64,000 nucleotides of DNA, from NCBI GenBank assembly GCA_023548195.1, contig JAJHZJ010000336.1:3204704-3268703 (forward strand), given 5' to 3'. The notes under the pieces are model-generated. The model had not been told where the DNA came from and did no database searches. It saw only the letters and a program-made list of their open reading frames with translations. This stretch comes from Bettongia penicillata ogilbyi (taxonomy: Eukaryota; Chordata; Mammalia; Diprotodontia; Potoroidae). Positions 11,091 through 23,165 of the stretch are shown piece by piece (within the stretch, counting starts at the first letter, position 1; every line of letters begins with the position of its first letter). The position numbers and the translations under genes are program-made.

Positions 11091-13960
11091 AAAATTATCA
11101 CTTTTTTTAGACTGTGTTTTATTTAGAAAATAAACTAAAAAATGGAAACAAATTCAGCAAAGTTACAAGGATATAAAATAAATAACCAGCATTTCGGTAT
11201 ACGACTAACAAAACTCAACAGAAAATGGAAGAAGCAGAAAGACAAATTCCATTTTAAATAACTACAGAATATAAAAAATATTTTGTCTATGCACTATGAT
11301 ACACACACAGAGAAATTCTGTGAATACAACGATGAAAAACTCTTCACAGAAATCAAGGTAGACCCAAATAACTAAATGAATATCATTTATCAGTAGGCCA
11401 AACCAACATAACAAAAATGATAATACAATCTAAATTTACTTGTTCAGTGCCATATCAAACCACCAAAGAATTATTTTATAGACCTGGAAAAAAATGAAAT
11501 TCATCTGGAAGAACAAAAAGGCAAGAATCTCAAAAAGAATAAAGGAAAAAAAATGGAATGGAAGGTGAGAAGCAAAAGAGCTAAACAGTACTAGATTCCC
11601 ATTTGTACTTCCAAGCAGTAAGCATAAAAATGTTTTTTGCTAATAGCTAAAAAATAAAGAGGCTAATCAGTTGACTAAATTAGGTACACAATACACAAAA
11701 CAAACAAACAAAAAAATTAGCTTAGTGTCTGATAAACCAAAAGACCACAATTACGAAGGCTAAGACCTCACTATATTTACTAAAAACTACTAGGAAAATT
11801 AGAAATCTGTATGGAAGAATTTAGGCTTAGACTAACACCTCATACCAAATGGATACATGACTTAAATATAAAGGTCACATTTAAAAAAATTAAAGGAACA
11901 AGGAGAAGTTACTTTTCAGATCTACAGGTAGAGGAAGAAGAGCCTGTGAGTAACTAAACAAGATACAGATATTTATAGAAGATAAAGAGGACAATTTTTG
12001 TACAAACAAAACCAAAGGTATTAAACTAGGCATAAACAGTTAACTGGAAAAACAATGAGGCAAGTTTCTGTGAAAAAATTATAATTTCCATGATGTATAA
12101 AGGACTGTTTCAAATGTTTAGAATTAGGGCCATTCCCCAATTGATCAAAGGATCTGAATGGGTGATTCTCAAAAGGAGTACAGTCTAACAACAACCATAT
12201 GAAAAAATGCTCCAACTTACTAACCATTAGAGAAATTAAAATAACTCTGAGATCCTACTGCACAAGCATCAAACTGCCAAAGATGACAAAAGAGAAAATT
12301 TACAAATGAAGCTCAAAGGCATCAGGAAAATAGACACGTTAATGCAGAGTTGGTGCAGCTGTGAAGTGATCCAGCCATTCTGGAAAATAATTTGAAACCA
12401 TGTTCAAAAAAGTCACTATACCCTCTGACCCCACCATAATTACTAGACTCACACACCAAAGAAAGATGGAAAAGACCTATATGTACAAAAATATTTATAG
12501 CAGTTCTTTCTGTAATAACAAAGAACTGGAAGCTAAGAAGGGGGTGTCCATCAATTTAGGAACTGTTTATGAATGTAATGGAATATTTCTGAGCAACAAG
12601 CAATAATAAAAAAGATAGTTTTCAGGGAAATCTGGGAAAACTTATCTGAAGTGATACAGAGTGAAAGAGAAAGAACAATTTATATAATAACAAATACTTT
12701 TTAGAAAAATAATTTTGGAACAGGTAGTTTTCAGAGGAAGAAATTAAAGCTCTCTATAGTCATATGAAAAAATGCTCTAAATCAATACTGATTAGAAAAA
12801 TGCAAATCAAAATAACTATGAGGTACCACACAATGCCTATCAGACTGACAAAACAGTAAGACAATAAATGTTGGAGATGTGGGAAAATTGGAACACGAAT
12901 GCATTGTTGGTGGAGTTGTGAACTGATCCAACTATTTTGGAGAGCAATTCTGAACTATGTCCAAAGGGCAGTCAAACTGTGTATACCCTTTGATTCAGTG
13001 ATACCAGGTCTGTATCCCAAAGAGGTCACAAAAAAAGGGAAAAGAACCTATGTATAAAAGTATTTATAGCGGCTCTTTTTGTGGTGGCAAAGAACTGGAA
13101 ACTGAGGAAGCGGTGCCCCTCAATTGAGGAATGGCTGAACAAGTTGCAGTATATGAATGTAATAGAATACTATTGTGCTATAAGAAATGATAAGCAGGCA
13201 GACTTCAGAAAAACATGGAAAGTATTATATGAACTAATGCTGAGTGGAATGAGCAGAACCAGGAGAATATTGTGCACAGTAATAGCCACATTACATGATG
13301 ACTGACGGACAGACTTAGTTCTTCTCAGCAAAGCAAGGATCTAAGACAACTCAAAAAGACTCATGATAGAAAATGCTATCCACATCCAGAGAAAGATCTT
13401 GGAATCTGAATGCACATGGAAGCATACTATTTACTCTCCTTTTCTTTTGTTGTTTTATTTCTTTTTTCTCGTTTTAATTAGTTCTAATTCTTCTTTACAT
13501 CATGACTAATGTGAAAATATGTTTAATATGAATGTATAAGAAGAGCCTATATCAGACAGCATGCTATCTTGGGGAGGGAGGAGGAGAGGGGGAGAAAATT
13601 CAAAACTCAAAATCTTATAGAAGTTAATGCTAAAAACTAAAAATAAATGAATTAATTATTTAAAAACAAAAAGAAAAGAAAAATAATTTTGAAAGACTTA
13701 AGAACTCTGATCAAGTGACCAACCAAGATTCCAGAGAGCCAATGATAAAATATCACACCAACTTCCAGAAAGAGAATTGATAGACTCATGCAGGATGATA
13801 TAAATATTTTTGGATATGGCCAATGCAAGCATTTTTTTTTTTTGCTTGACCTTGCATGTTTGTTGCAAGGATTTGGGTTTTTTTTTCTTTTTTTCAATGG
13901 TGGGAGAAAAGGGATAATAAATGCATGTGATTTGGAAAAAAAAAACAGTTAAAAGGAAAA
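11085..13960 (+). mobile_element. older LINE-1 ORF2 relic with 3'UTR, interrupted by a younger L1
   Basis: Starts in the reverse-transcriptase domain (AAATAAAATTATCACTTTTTTTAGACTG is the decayed active-site block). It continues through connection and C-terminal sequence (12120-12690, including ATCAATTTAGGAACTG and GAGTGAAAGAGAAAGAACAATTT), then resumes after the younger insertion with an old-lineage 3'UTR (13692-13960: AAAGACTTAAGAACTCTGATCAAG and TGGCCAATGCAAGCATTTTTT). It is heavily mutated, with no usable frame. Confidence 0.75.
12718..13676 (+). mobile_element. 5'-truncated LINE-1 with 15-bp target-site duplication
   Basis: Flanked by AGAAAAATAATTTTG at 12703-12717 and 13677-13691. Content: the last third of ORF2, including MKKCSKSILIRKMQIKIT (about 12766-12820), HCWWSCELIQLFW (about 12902), IPFDSVIPGLYPKE and LFVVAKNWKLRKRCPSIEEW. 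Stop codons follow, then the L1 3'UTR with the purine-rich GGGGAGGGAGGAGGAGAGGG and an A-rich tail. Most of the C-terminal frame (13081-13305) is still open. Confidence 0.95.
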
Positions 13961-13961
13961 A

Positions 13962-14062
13962 TAAAGTACCCATACCATTTGACCCAAGGACTCCACTGCT
14001 AAGCATGCATTCTAAAGACTGTAAAAGCCCAAAGGAAGACTCCCATATCCACTAAAATGTTC
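13962..14062 (+). mobile_element. short LINE-1 ORF2 fragment
   Basis: CCCATACCATTTGACCCAAGG and CATGCATTCTAAAGACTGTAAAA match the ORF2 C-terminal block encoding IPFDP..PLLGI in other L1 copies. It may be the continuation of an L1 into which the old L1 to its left inserted. Confidence 0.55.
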
Positions 14063-14069
14063 ATAATAT

Positions 14070-14200
14070 CCATTTTTATAGATGAAATAGAATCAGAGAT
14101 GTTGGGTAACTTGCCCAAAATCACATAAATTAGTGATAGGATTCACCAAATCATCTCACTTCTGATCCAGTGCTTTTCCCCCTATACTACATCAGAAATG
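14070..14200 (-). mobile_element. MIR-type SINE remnant
   Basis: Minus-strand order: AAGCACTGGATCAGAAGTGAG head, TTTTGGGCAAGTTACCCAACATC, then TTTCATCTATAAAAATGG. Confidence 0.65.
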
Positions 14201-15105
14201 TCTATTTTTCAACAAATTATTTGATGAAACATACACACTACTTAAGCATGAAGGAAGATAGTGGGGCAGACCAGGGCAAGGGAAGAATACTCTGAGCAGA
14301 GTTAAGGAGGCAGTCTAATGAAGACCAAAGGGAACAGAGCTGAAGAGACTTTGGACAGTCCAGCAAGTTTAAGAAGTCAGTTTCCCCACTTACTTCGGAT
14401 CATTATCACCTCCTAATCAAAGGTCAGGCTTTGGACACTTTAAAAACTCACTGTCTACTACTCTTCATTTTACCATTTGCCAGCCATCTGCCAGATATGA
14501 CTTCATATAGTAATGAATCTGATTTTCCTATGTGGCTCATGGAATCAGTCTCATTGCTTTGCAATTATACATTATACACTTATATTTATTATACATATAC
14601 AATTACACATTAAACATAATTAAACTCATAACTGGGACCAAAAGTAACTGGACCATTATAGTGAGGTTGCTGTGAAGGTTTTTGTAGTATAGTGTGAACT
14701 GAAGCATCACTTCACACAGACAGCAAGATGGCCCAGGGAATAAAGCATAGTAATCCAGTTGACTATTGTACAACCTATAGTTTCCTCATCTTTAAAATGA
14801 GGGAGATGGAATGGAATGGAAGCTTATATTAAGAGCCTTCTTTGAACCAGTTCTGGAAATATAAATAAAGGCAATCAAAATAATTCCTGCCACCACACTA
14901 ACAGTCTAGTAGGGAAAAACAAAACATACAGAAGAGGAGTAGAGAGTGGTTTTGGTAGTGTTGATGTTATTGCTAATTTCATATTTAGCATAAGAAAGCA
15001 AAAAGGAGGGGTGAGGTACAACAAGGCATGGGATGAAAATGGCCAGAGAGCAGTATGGTAAATCTGGATTTCAACTACCTATGGTGAATGCTCACCAATC
15101 ATAAG
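14201..15105. other. intronic sequence without recognised feature
   Basis: No exon or confident repeat. 14700-14815 (CAGTTGACTATTG...TTTCCTCATCTTTAAAATGAGGG) may be a very decayed MIR. A plus-strand frame at 14431-14613 shows no known motif. Confidence 0.35.
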
Positions 15106-15109
15106 CCCA

Positions 15110-15725
15110 GAGTTCCAAAGAGATTGGGACTACATCCTGTGGTAGAGCTATGAATTTATCCAACCATTCTAGAAAGCAATATGGAACTATTCCTCCCCCA
15201 AAATCACTAAACTATGTATACTCTTTGACCTAGAAATAACACTACTAGACATATATTCCAAAAAGATCAAAGAAAGAAGGAAAGGGTCAATACGCACAAA
15301 AATATTTACAGAAGCAGTTTTTGTTCAGAAACAAAGTAGGGCAGCTATCCCCTAAATGGAGAATGGAAAACTAATTGTGGAACTGGCATACTATGTAAAA
15401 TATTTTTTAAAATGTAAAAAACGATGAATATGGTGGATAAAGAGAACCTGGTTAGCTATTCAGTGAATAAATGCAAAGTGAAAGTGAGTAAAACCAACAG
15501 AACTATTTGCATTTACATACTGCTCTCTTCTTGGCAAAGAGGTGATAGATTAGAGATACAGAGTGAGACATATATTGACAGCCATTGAAGATGTACTGAA
15601 ATGTTTTGTTTGACTATATTATTTTTTAAATGGGAGAACTTCTACTGAAAGGTAGAGCAATACGCAGGTAATGAGATGGAAAAACAGGGAAAATATCAAT
15701 AAAACAAAAATATACTGAAGAAAAC
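15110..15725 (+). mobile_element. old LINE-1 3' end
   Basis: ORF2 C-terminal block with GTATACTCTTTGACCTAGAAATA and ACAAAAATATTTACAGAAGCAG, then an older-lineage 3'UTR (CATTGAAGATGTACTGAAATGTTTTG). Highly diverged. Confidence 0.7.
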
Positions 15726-16335
15726 ACAAAACAAAAAAGAACAGTAATTTTGTTAACATCATGGTAAATATAAGCTATGAAAGTATATGTGCAAGAAGTT
15801 CATGTTTTCAAGCAAAATACTTTTTTTGTCCTTCGTAGAGTGAAATATTTCAATTTGTTGATAAAAGTTAACTTATTAATTAAAAAGAAGATGTTTTAAG
15901 AGGTCACACGAAGGAAGCTGAACTCTTGAGTAATTGAGAAAGCAACAATGGTCTTAAAAGACAGCAATGAAGCATATATTTCCAACCAGAAAGACAGGTG
16001 ACTAAGGCAGAACATTATGTGAATTGTCAAATGTGAACACAGTACCAGAGGTTTTTACTTAACTATTCTTCTTGTTATAAAGGGGGATTCATATGGGGGA
16101 GGGTATCTTTTCCAAGAGATGACAATGATGTAAATAAAAACAAAAGGCATCAAAATATATTTTTTAAAAAGAATAGGGCTCCGGGTACAAAGTCTCTCTT
16201 TCCTGATTAGTTACCTCCTCTCCTACAAACATGAATACCTGAATCAACTGCATAAAAAACAATGTTGAGGGCTGTCTAAGGCCCAATCTATTTTGTTTTA
16301 TCCCTTTCATGAAGTATGGAAACAAGCCTTAGAAA
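15726..16335. other. intronic sequence without recognised feature
   Basis: Downstream flank of exon 3 on the transcript strand. No repeat family or exon is recognised. Confidence 0.35.
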
Positions 16336-16337
16336 GG

Positions 16338-16440
16338 ATATCACTCTCGAGCTCAAAAATTTTCCATGGCTCCCTATTGCTTACCAAATAAACCCCTTCC
16401 CTCCTAGCCAAATCCTTCAAGCCCAGCCTGAGGTAGAAAG
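16338..16440 (+). mobile_element. L2 LINE fragment
   Basis: GGCTCCCTATTGCTTACCAAATAAACCCCTTCCCTCCTAGCC and CTTCAAGCCCAGCCTG match the internal L2 block seen in the longer copies at 8.6 and 58.8 kb. Confidence 0.6.
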
Positions 16441-16830
16441 CAAGGCTTCAGCTTATGATTGCAACCCCAACAAATAGGGACAGCAAGGGAAAACTAATCA
16501 CAGGAATGGAGAAGATGAGAGAAAACTGCTTAGCTTTGTATTAATTTGGCTTTCAGCCTATCACAAATCTAAAGTCTGATTGTCAGGTTGCAAACATGGA
16601 TCCTGGGCAGTTCAGAACAATGAAGTGGTCACACTATAAAATATTTTCTTCTAGGGCCCAAATAAAGCCCTGTCCCAGGAATGTCAAGAAATAGAAGGGG
16701 TGATACAATACTTCAAACCAAACAGGAATATGGAACTCAACAGACATCAAAATATGTGTGTATATTTTCAAGATCAATTGGGCCCTTAGCCTAAAGGAAA
16801 ACAAGATGGCAACTGCTTATGATACCATAC

Positions 16831-16967
16831 CTGACTGGAACACATATCTGGCCAAACCCTGCATTAACTCTGCTGGCCATGTAGGTGGAGCTGACTCTCC
16901 TGTTTCTCTCTTGAGTCGAAATGTCAACTCGAAGCCAAAGCCACTGGGTCCATCTGTTCCTGTAAAC
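16831..16967 (-). CDS. SUFU: SUFU exon 3 (suppressor of fused)
   Basis: This is an internal coding exon of 137 bp, minus strand. One base completes the Glu codon of exon 2, then 45 residues run from FTGTDGPSGFGFELTF to GLARYVFQS, and one base (G) is left for exon 4. The acceptor is a strong pyrimidine tract ending TTCTTCTAG (AG at 16968-16969). The donor is GTATGG (16825-16830). I find no difference from remembered human SUFU residues 107-151. The Tyr of RYVFQS corresponds to human Tyr147, which is reported to contact the GLI peptide. The exon continues the N-terminal SUFU domain. The plus-strand open frame covering the same bases (16758-17030) is only its antisense shadow. Exon 4 is not found to the left, so it lies beyond position 1. 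Confidence 0.97.
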
Positions 16968-17184
16968 CTAGAAGAAGAAAAGCAAATTGTTTTTAAATTA
17001 GCCAGCATTAGCTATGCCAAGGTCTTATGACTAAAATATCTTTTACTCTTAAGATACCCCTCCATCCCTAGAAATTTTCCCAACTCACCCCAATGTATTC
17101 TCATCTCTTTTTTTAAAACATACTTCCCAGGCTCCCTGATTACTTAATTTACTTAATTGACTAATGTTCTAAGCGTTCACATGT

Positions 17185-17325
17185 CTGTTGTTTCTCCTGA
17201 TGGACTAAAACTCTTCTAATTAGTGACTGTCTTTTCCTTTTGCTGTAGCCATACTCTACCACCTATTACCAACAGTGCCTGGTACAGAACTCTACACAGA
17301 GTAAGCATTTAAACAATGGTGCTAA
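17185..17325 (+). mobile_element. L2 LINE 3' end, degraded
   Basis: Shows AACAGTGCCTGGTACAGAACTC and AGTAAGCATTTAAACAATG, the L2 terminal motif, shortly upstream (on the transcript strand) of SUFU exon 3. Confidence 0.55.
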
Positions 17326-17329
17326 GAAC

Positions 17330-19855
17330 TGGTAGTTGGCTGTTGGCTTTGACCTTCAATATCTGATAATTCCTAAAGAGATCCACAATGTACTAGGTAG
17401 GAACAGACCAATAATAATAAGCACAGTCCCTGGTAAGCTCATGATTTTCACCAGGCACTGTGACTCAAGAATAATAGAATTTGCTCTAATTTTTTCCCTC
17501 TTCTAGACAGTATGATAAGCAAGTTAATAGCAAGTTAACATTTACATGCTGAAAAGGATGATAAAGAATAGAAAAAAATCTAGCAAACATCCTGAAATGT
17601 CTGAAGTTTAAGGAACTCCTGCAAGTGGACATTAGGTGACAGCTGGAATGATGTACAATGCAGAAAAGAAACTGGTCTGAACAGCTCTGTGCATCAGACT
17701 GTGCTAAAGGCAAAGGCAGCTTCCAAAGACAAGTATTTGAGAGAGATATTCAGTCTGCCAGCTATGAGATGGGTTAAAATGTGTTCATGATATAATTTTC
17801 AGCAATTATATCTTGTACAAACATGATGCATGGTGATTATACACATGTAAACTCCTTAACATACAAATATAAACCACAAACTAAGATGACAGCCAACAAT
17901 CCCTTGTTGGCTAAGCTTCTGGAATCTGGGATCAGAGACGAGAATTCTGACAGGGAGATACATCAAACATCAAGTCCTGAAGACGTTACATGTTCAGCAT
18001 TTTGTTCTGTCATCAATACTTCAAAAGGTTGAAAGGCCTGAAGATAGGAAGAGCATTGGAGGGTCTGTCAAATCCAGCTCTGTGTGTAATATTACTATTA
18101 AGTAGGGGCATCACTCAATCCTGACCACCTTTACATAATGAAAAGGAAATTTCATGAACTGGTATAAGGCCAACCCTTCCATCTCAATAAAGGACAGACA
18201 TTGCTGTGTGTAAATGGCCACATAATCCAGTTGCTCTGAAAAGGCAATACACCCAACTTAACCAAATTAATCACAAATTAAAGGAGCTTTCCATTGGTAT
18301 GTTTCCCACCTCCAAGTCAATTCTGAAAACATACACCTGGGGTTTGAGACACTGACCAAATATGAGGGGGCAGGTGGGTGATGTTATGATGTCTCTGACC
18401 TTATTATTCAATACTGCAGTATTAGTGCTACAATATCTATGATAGACATCCCAAATGAGAAGATCTGGAACACTTGCAACTAAAAAGGACACTAGAAAAG
18501 AACATTTAGCCATACTTGAAGGAGGCTTATGAAAGAAGGAGGAATGGAATACAGAGAGGGACTTGAAAACTACAGGGTCATGAATTTGTGCAAGAGGAGA
18601 GAGGTCACCAGAGTTAGGGAATTGCCCTCAAAAAACAACTAATTAGAAGCAGTTTTGTAATATGTATTAGAACATTAACCCTAATTCTTTCATCCCTAGC
18701 CAAGAAAAATACATGATTTTTAACTGCAAAGACTTAGGAAACAAACTCAAAGAAACACGGTCCCCTCAGATTGCACAATGATGTGAACATTTCGATGCAA
18801 TGGGATAATAAGGCATAATCATTCTTAAGGGAGAAGGTTATGTGTGATTATATTATGTACATGTGTGTGGCAGGGGGTTGGGGGGGGGTGGGGGAGGTGT
18901 TAAGGAGAGAGGACAGTGCACCATATGCCTGCAGGCTTGCAATGCTTTTTCTGGATGCTGCATCATGGGCAGGTCAGACCTCACTTGATCAGGTAGGAGG
19001 AAAGATGGAGGAATCCACCTGCATTTGATTATCACCCATAGGACTAGTTTAATGAAACTCCCAAAGCCTAAAGGGTGGGTTAGAAATGGCTCCAAGTGCA
19101 GTCAAGACTTCACATAGAATATTATCAAAAAGCCTTCTTTTCAAAGCAAGCTAGAGAATCACTATCAAAATGAGGTTATTTGGGTTTATATATTTTCCTG
19201 GATGGGGGCGAGTTTGGTCTGGATCTACCCTTCATTTATTCCTTCTCAAAGGCCCTACTACTGCTAAGCTTCATTTGACCAGAAGATGATATCAGGGGAT
19301 AAAGCAAGCCTCCCTGCTGTCTGGAAGTTCTTCATCTCTACTAAGAAAATACCAAAAAAGAATGGATATTTAGGTCCCAAACAGGAGGTAAGGTTTAGAG
19401 AAAAAGGAAAAATGAGCAGATAAGGTTAGTAAGACAAGAGAAGAAGGGTGCTATGAAATGTCCCCATCTCAAGGTCTTAAAAAAATAAACTAGAAATGAG
19501 TCTCATTTGTATATGGTAGACAATATGTGGTTCAGTTTGGAGGCAGATAACCTGTTAAATTCATTCTAGTCCAAGAATTTCCTGATTTTGCTCACTGAGG
19601 TGGTACAAAGACTGGTTTGAAAACCAGGTCAAATACACAAGTAAAGTTGTAAAATTAATACAAGTGACGCAAGGCCTAAGTCCTGGATATAAGGTTGTCC
19701 AAGCTTTATAATGCAATTATCCAGAGGCTTAGCAGCCCCTCTGTTTTCCCTTAAAGCAGCCAGCTATAAGGCAGTGACTGAGGACCACTAAGTCTAGTCA
19801 GGGAATGGGAATCCTATATAACAGAAATTTCCCAGAGATGTCAAAGGCACAAAAC
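17330..19855. other. repeat-poor intron 2 segment
   Basis: I recognise no repeat or exon apart from the G-rich run at 18873-18897. Its proximity to exon 3 and low repeat content make it a reasonable place to look for conserved intronic elements, but nothing in the sequence proves one. Confidence 0.35.
18873..18897 (+). repeat. G-run, possible G-quadruplex
   Basis: Runs of 5, 9 and 5 G separated by TT and T, then AGG. Enough G-tracts for a quadruplex on the plus strand, which is the template strand of SUFU. Confidence 0.6.
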
Positions 19856-19864
19856 AAAGAACAT

Positions 19865-20030
19865 TAGATCTAGAGGGGATTATCTAGTCCAATTTTCTCA
19901 TGCTCCAACTTAGGAAAATTAAGTCCCAGAGAGCCCCAAAGTCACAAAGGCTAGTAACACTGAAGCTGGGATCTGAACCCAGGTCCTCAGATTCCAAAGC
20001 TGATTACCCTACAACAAGTTGCACAAACTA
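19865..20030 (-). mobile_element. MIR-type SINE remnant
   Basis: Contains AAGTCACAAAGGCTAGTAAC and GGGATCTGAACCCAGGTCCTCAGATTCC, the reverse complement of the MIR core and tRNA-like head. Confidence 0.65.
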
Positions 20031-20507
20031 CTGACAGAGAAGCAGTGTCCAAGGAAATAAAACATTAGTTTTATTACATCCAAATATTCCAGAAGCAGAC
20101 TACCAGTGATGTGGGCATCTGTATCATACACCCTCTTCCTCAGGCCCAGTCCTGACTCAAAACTCATCAACAGTACTTCCTACTATAGCATCCAAGGAGA
20201 CAGAACAGGAACCTCTCAGCCAGACCTTACCTAGAACTATTCTTGTAAGTTTCCAATGTCACCAACACCTAGTGACTATGAACCACAGAGTACTGACAGA
20301 GAACCTCATCCTGTACATGGGCTGATACAGACTCATCTCTCTCCCATCCCTTCATCCCCCAGCCCCTCTACCAGCTGCATTTGTGCCCTTAAGCCCCTGA
20401 TGCTACACAGGGTGCTGGACAAAAAGCTGGAGCAGAAAAAATATCACTGGTATGAACATTTGCAAACAGTCTCCAGGGGCAGTCAAGTTCTGGCCATGAA
20501 AAAAAAT

Positions 20508-20768
20508 TATGTTGGTATTTCAGTTTTTGTTTTTCAGTCATATCTGACTCTTTAAAACCCCATTTGGGGTTCCCTTGGCAAAGATATTGTAGTGGTTTGC
20601 CACTTCCTCCTCCAGCTCATTTTATAGATGAGGAAACCGAGACAAACAGGTTAACTAACTTGCCCAGGGTCATGCAGCTAATAACTGCCTGAGTCTGGAT
20701 TTGAACTCAGGGAGATGAATCTTCCTGACTCCAGGCCCAGCACACTATCCACTGTACTGCCCAGTGCC
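20508..20768 (-). mobile_element. CORE-SINE (MAR1/WSINE-like), near full length
   Basis: On the minus strand: the GTACAGTGGATAGTGTGCTGGGCC head, CCTGAGTTCAAATCCAGACTC, a CCCTGGGCAAGTTAGTTAAC block, CAGTTTCCTCATCTATAAAATG-like core, then CAAACCACTACAATATCTTTGCC and the CCAAATGGGG tail. Confidence 0.9.
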
Positions 20769-21099
20769 CTACTGCCATATTTAAAAAGCATGAACTTGAC
20801 AAATAGATTCAGTTCTTCCAATGTGAAGAAGCCTTCAAAAAAAGACATTTTCTTACTATAGATAGTAAGGGCAATTAAGAAGACCCAGGAAGATCTCCTA
20901 GGAATGAAGTCTGAGGAAATCACTCTGAAGCCAAGGTGCTCTCTGCAGCCTTGAGAGTACCAAACAAAACCCTTCTGAAGGGAGTAAAGATTCTCCTATG
21001 TAATACACAAAGGAGAGAAAAAATATTGAGGGCAAAATGATTCACAAAAAATCCATCTTTGCCATTCCCTAACAGATATGTGATCAAAAGACAGGAACA

Positions 21100-21663
21100 T
21101 TATGGTGACCAAGAATTGGAAATCAAGGGGATGCTCATCACCTGGGGAATGAATGAACAAGTTGTGAGATACAAATGTAATAGAATACTATTTGTGCTAC
21201 AAGAAATAATGAGCAGGTGGACTTTGGGAAAACTTGTATAGACTTATATGAACTGATGCTGAGTGAAGTGAGCAGAACCAGGAGAACATTGTACACAGTA
21301 ACAGTCACAGTGTGAGAGGACCGATTTTGATAGACTTAGCCTTTGTCAGCAATGCAAGGACCTAAAACTTTTCAAAAGGAATCATGATGGAAAATGCCAT
21401 CCACATCCAGAGGAAGAACTATGGAGTTGGACTGCAGGGTGAAGCAGACTCTTTTCTCTTTTGTTTTGTTTTCTTTCTCAGTTTGTCCCATTCATTAATA
21501 TGACTAATATGAAAACATATTTATGTTTATGTTATATTTATGTCCATGTCAGATTGCATGCCATCTTTGAGAGGGAAGGGAGAAAATTTAAAACTTATGG
21601 AAGTGAATGTTGAAAACTGAAAATAAATTAAATATTAAAAAATATTTTAAAATAAAATTTTAA
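21100..21663 (+). mobile_element. 5'-truncated LINE-1 with 14-bp target-site duplication
   Basis: Flanked by AAAAGACAGGAACA (21086-21099) and AAAAGATAGGAACA (21664-21677), one mismatch. Contains the end of ORF2 (AGAATTGGAAATC, GAACAAGTTGTGAGATAC), the 3'UTR with CCATCCACATCCAGAGGAAGAAC, a purine-rich segment, and GAAAATAAATTAAATATTAAAA as the 3' end. Confidence 0.9.
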
Positions 21664-21689
21664 AAAAGATAGGAACAGTATTTCTGGTT

Positions 21690-23165
21690 AAAAGGACCAT
21701 GTGGTAGTTCATATAGGAGCCGAACTCCTACTTTTACTCCAATAATGATATAAAAAGAGCACCAGATTGAACAATGACCAAGAAAGCCAAAGGGAAGCAT
21801 CAACAGGCTCCTTCATCCTGCCTAGGACTGCATAAAAACATACCAGAAGCTTTGGACACTAGGAGTCCTGCTAGAGAAGTCAGCTTGAGCAGAGGTAAAC
21901 AGATAGAAACATGTTAACACACTAAAAAATACACAAACTCTTGATCCACAGAACCTTAGTGGGGACAGAAGACCACACAGCACCCTCATGGGGAAAACGG
22001 TGTGAAGTGAGAATGGAAGCAGCAGATTCCTGAATGGATAAATCCAAAGGGGAAATAGAAGACCACCCATCACTGATCAAATAAACAGCCTCCTCATCAA
22101 GAAAGACCCAGAAAATTCAAAAGACCACCCATTCAGTGACTTGTGTATGTCTCCCAGGGGACACAAAAGACTATGTAAATCCCTGATCTAAAAGAATTCA
22201 GAAAGGCTAGACCATCTAGAGCCCTGATCAAGGAAACATCAATGGGAACTAAAGACCACCCAGCACCCTGATCAGGGACAGCCAACAGCAGAAGTCTGCC
22301 AAGCCTCTGAGTTCAGATATACCATGGGAAGTGGAAACCAGATGCAGGAACTCAAGAAAGTAAGGTCAGAATTGAACAGGGCCTGAAAACTCAAACCAAA
22401 AGGGCTGGAAGGAGCAGTGCCTGGTCCTGTTACTAAGTCCCAAATGAAGACCTAAGGCTAGAAAGAACAGTAAACAAAAGAAGACACTGAATATTATTTA
22501 AAAAAAAAATATGGATGAAAAATCATGTGAGAGGAAAATCTACAGAGAATAACCACAAGCTGAGGCTTAGAATAAAATGTCTTGGCTATAAGAACTACAG
22601 AAGCATTTGAAAGAAATACAAATGATATGAAATATTAAATAAGAAATATTAACATAAAATAAAAAGATTTTTAAAATAGAAAAAAATTATAAGTATCTTC
22701 TATCAAAAACAACTGACCTGGAAAAATGATCTAGGAGAAATAACATAAGAATTATTAGACTACCTGAAAACAATGACTTAAAAAAAGCCCACATGACATT
22801 ATTTCAAGAAATTGCAAGTGAAAATTGGTCATATCAATTAGAACTAGAGGTAAAAGTAAAAATAAAAGAGTTCACTAATCACCTTCAGAAAGAAACTTCA
22901 AAAGAAAAAGTCCTAGGAATCAGAAAGCTAAAATCCAGGGCTTTCAAGGCAAAGAAAAAGTATTGCAAGCAGCATAGAGAAAGAGTTCAAGTACAAAGGA
23001 GTCTCAGGAACACACAGTAACTCTTGGCACCTAAAATAATAAAGGTAAGGAGCTGTAGGAATAAATTATTCAAAAAGGCAAAAAAGAGAGGGAGCTTACA
23101 ACCAAGAATAATTTGCTCTGCAGAGGTAAAGTGAGGGAATATTACAAGATGGTATGATAGAGGGA
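21690..23165 (+). mobile_element. old LINE-1 5' region and ORF1 relic
   Basis: The 3' half (about 22700-23165) aligns by motif to ORF1: AACAACTGACCTGGAAAAATG, then GACTACCTGAAAACAATGAC (ORF1 TTDLEN and LPENND), and AAGTATTGCAAGCAGCATAGA (ILQAA region). Upstream is a 5'UTR-like part with repeated GACCACCC units (21963-22275). An internal frame 22793-23020 is open but has no start relation to the original ORF1. It is more diverged than the HAL1-like copies. Confidence 0.65.
21963..22275 (+). repeat. degenerate tandem units upstream of ORF1 relic
   Basis: GACCAC/GACCATC/GACTATG blocks, several followed by CACCCTGATCA or CCCTGATC, start at 21971, 22061, 22123, 22169, 22210 and 22254 (spacing 90, 62, 46, 41, 44). 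They look like decayed monomers of a promoter array or 5'UTR. Confidence 0.5.

Larger units (their letters stand above)
1..16830 (-). other. SUFU: SUFU intron 3 (5' part)
   Basis: Sequence downstream of the exon 3 donor on the transcript strand. No match to the next SUFU exon is visible, so intron 3 is at least 16.8 kb. It holds the repeats listed for this interval and no host coding sequence that I can support. Confidence 0.75.

Noticed and set aside
1..16830. SUFU exon 4
   Set aside because: Looked for its expected peptide on the minus strand and saw nothing, nor any frame of that character.
16758..17030. Plus-strand open frame of 90 codons
   Set aside because: It is the antisense of SUFU exon 3; the minus strand has splice sites and a conserved protein.
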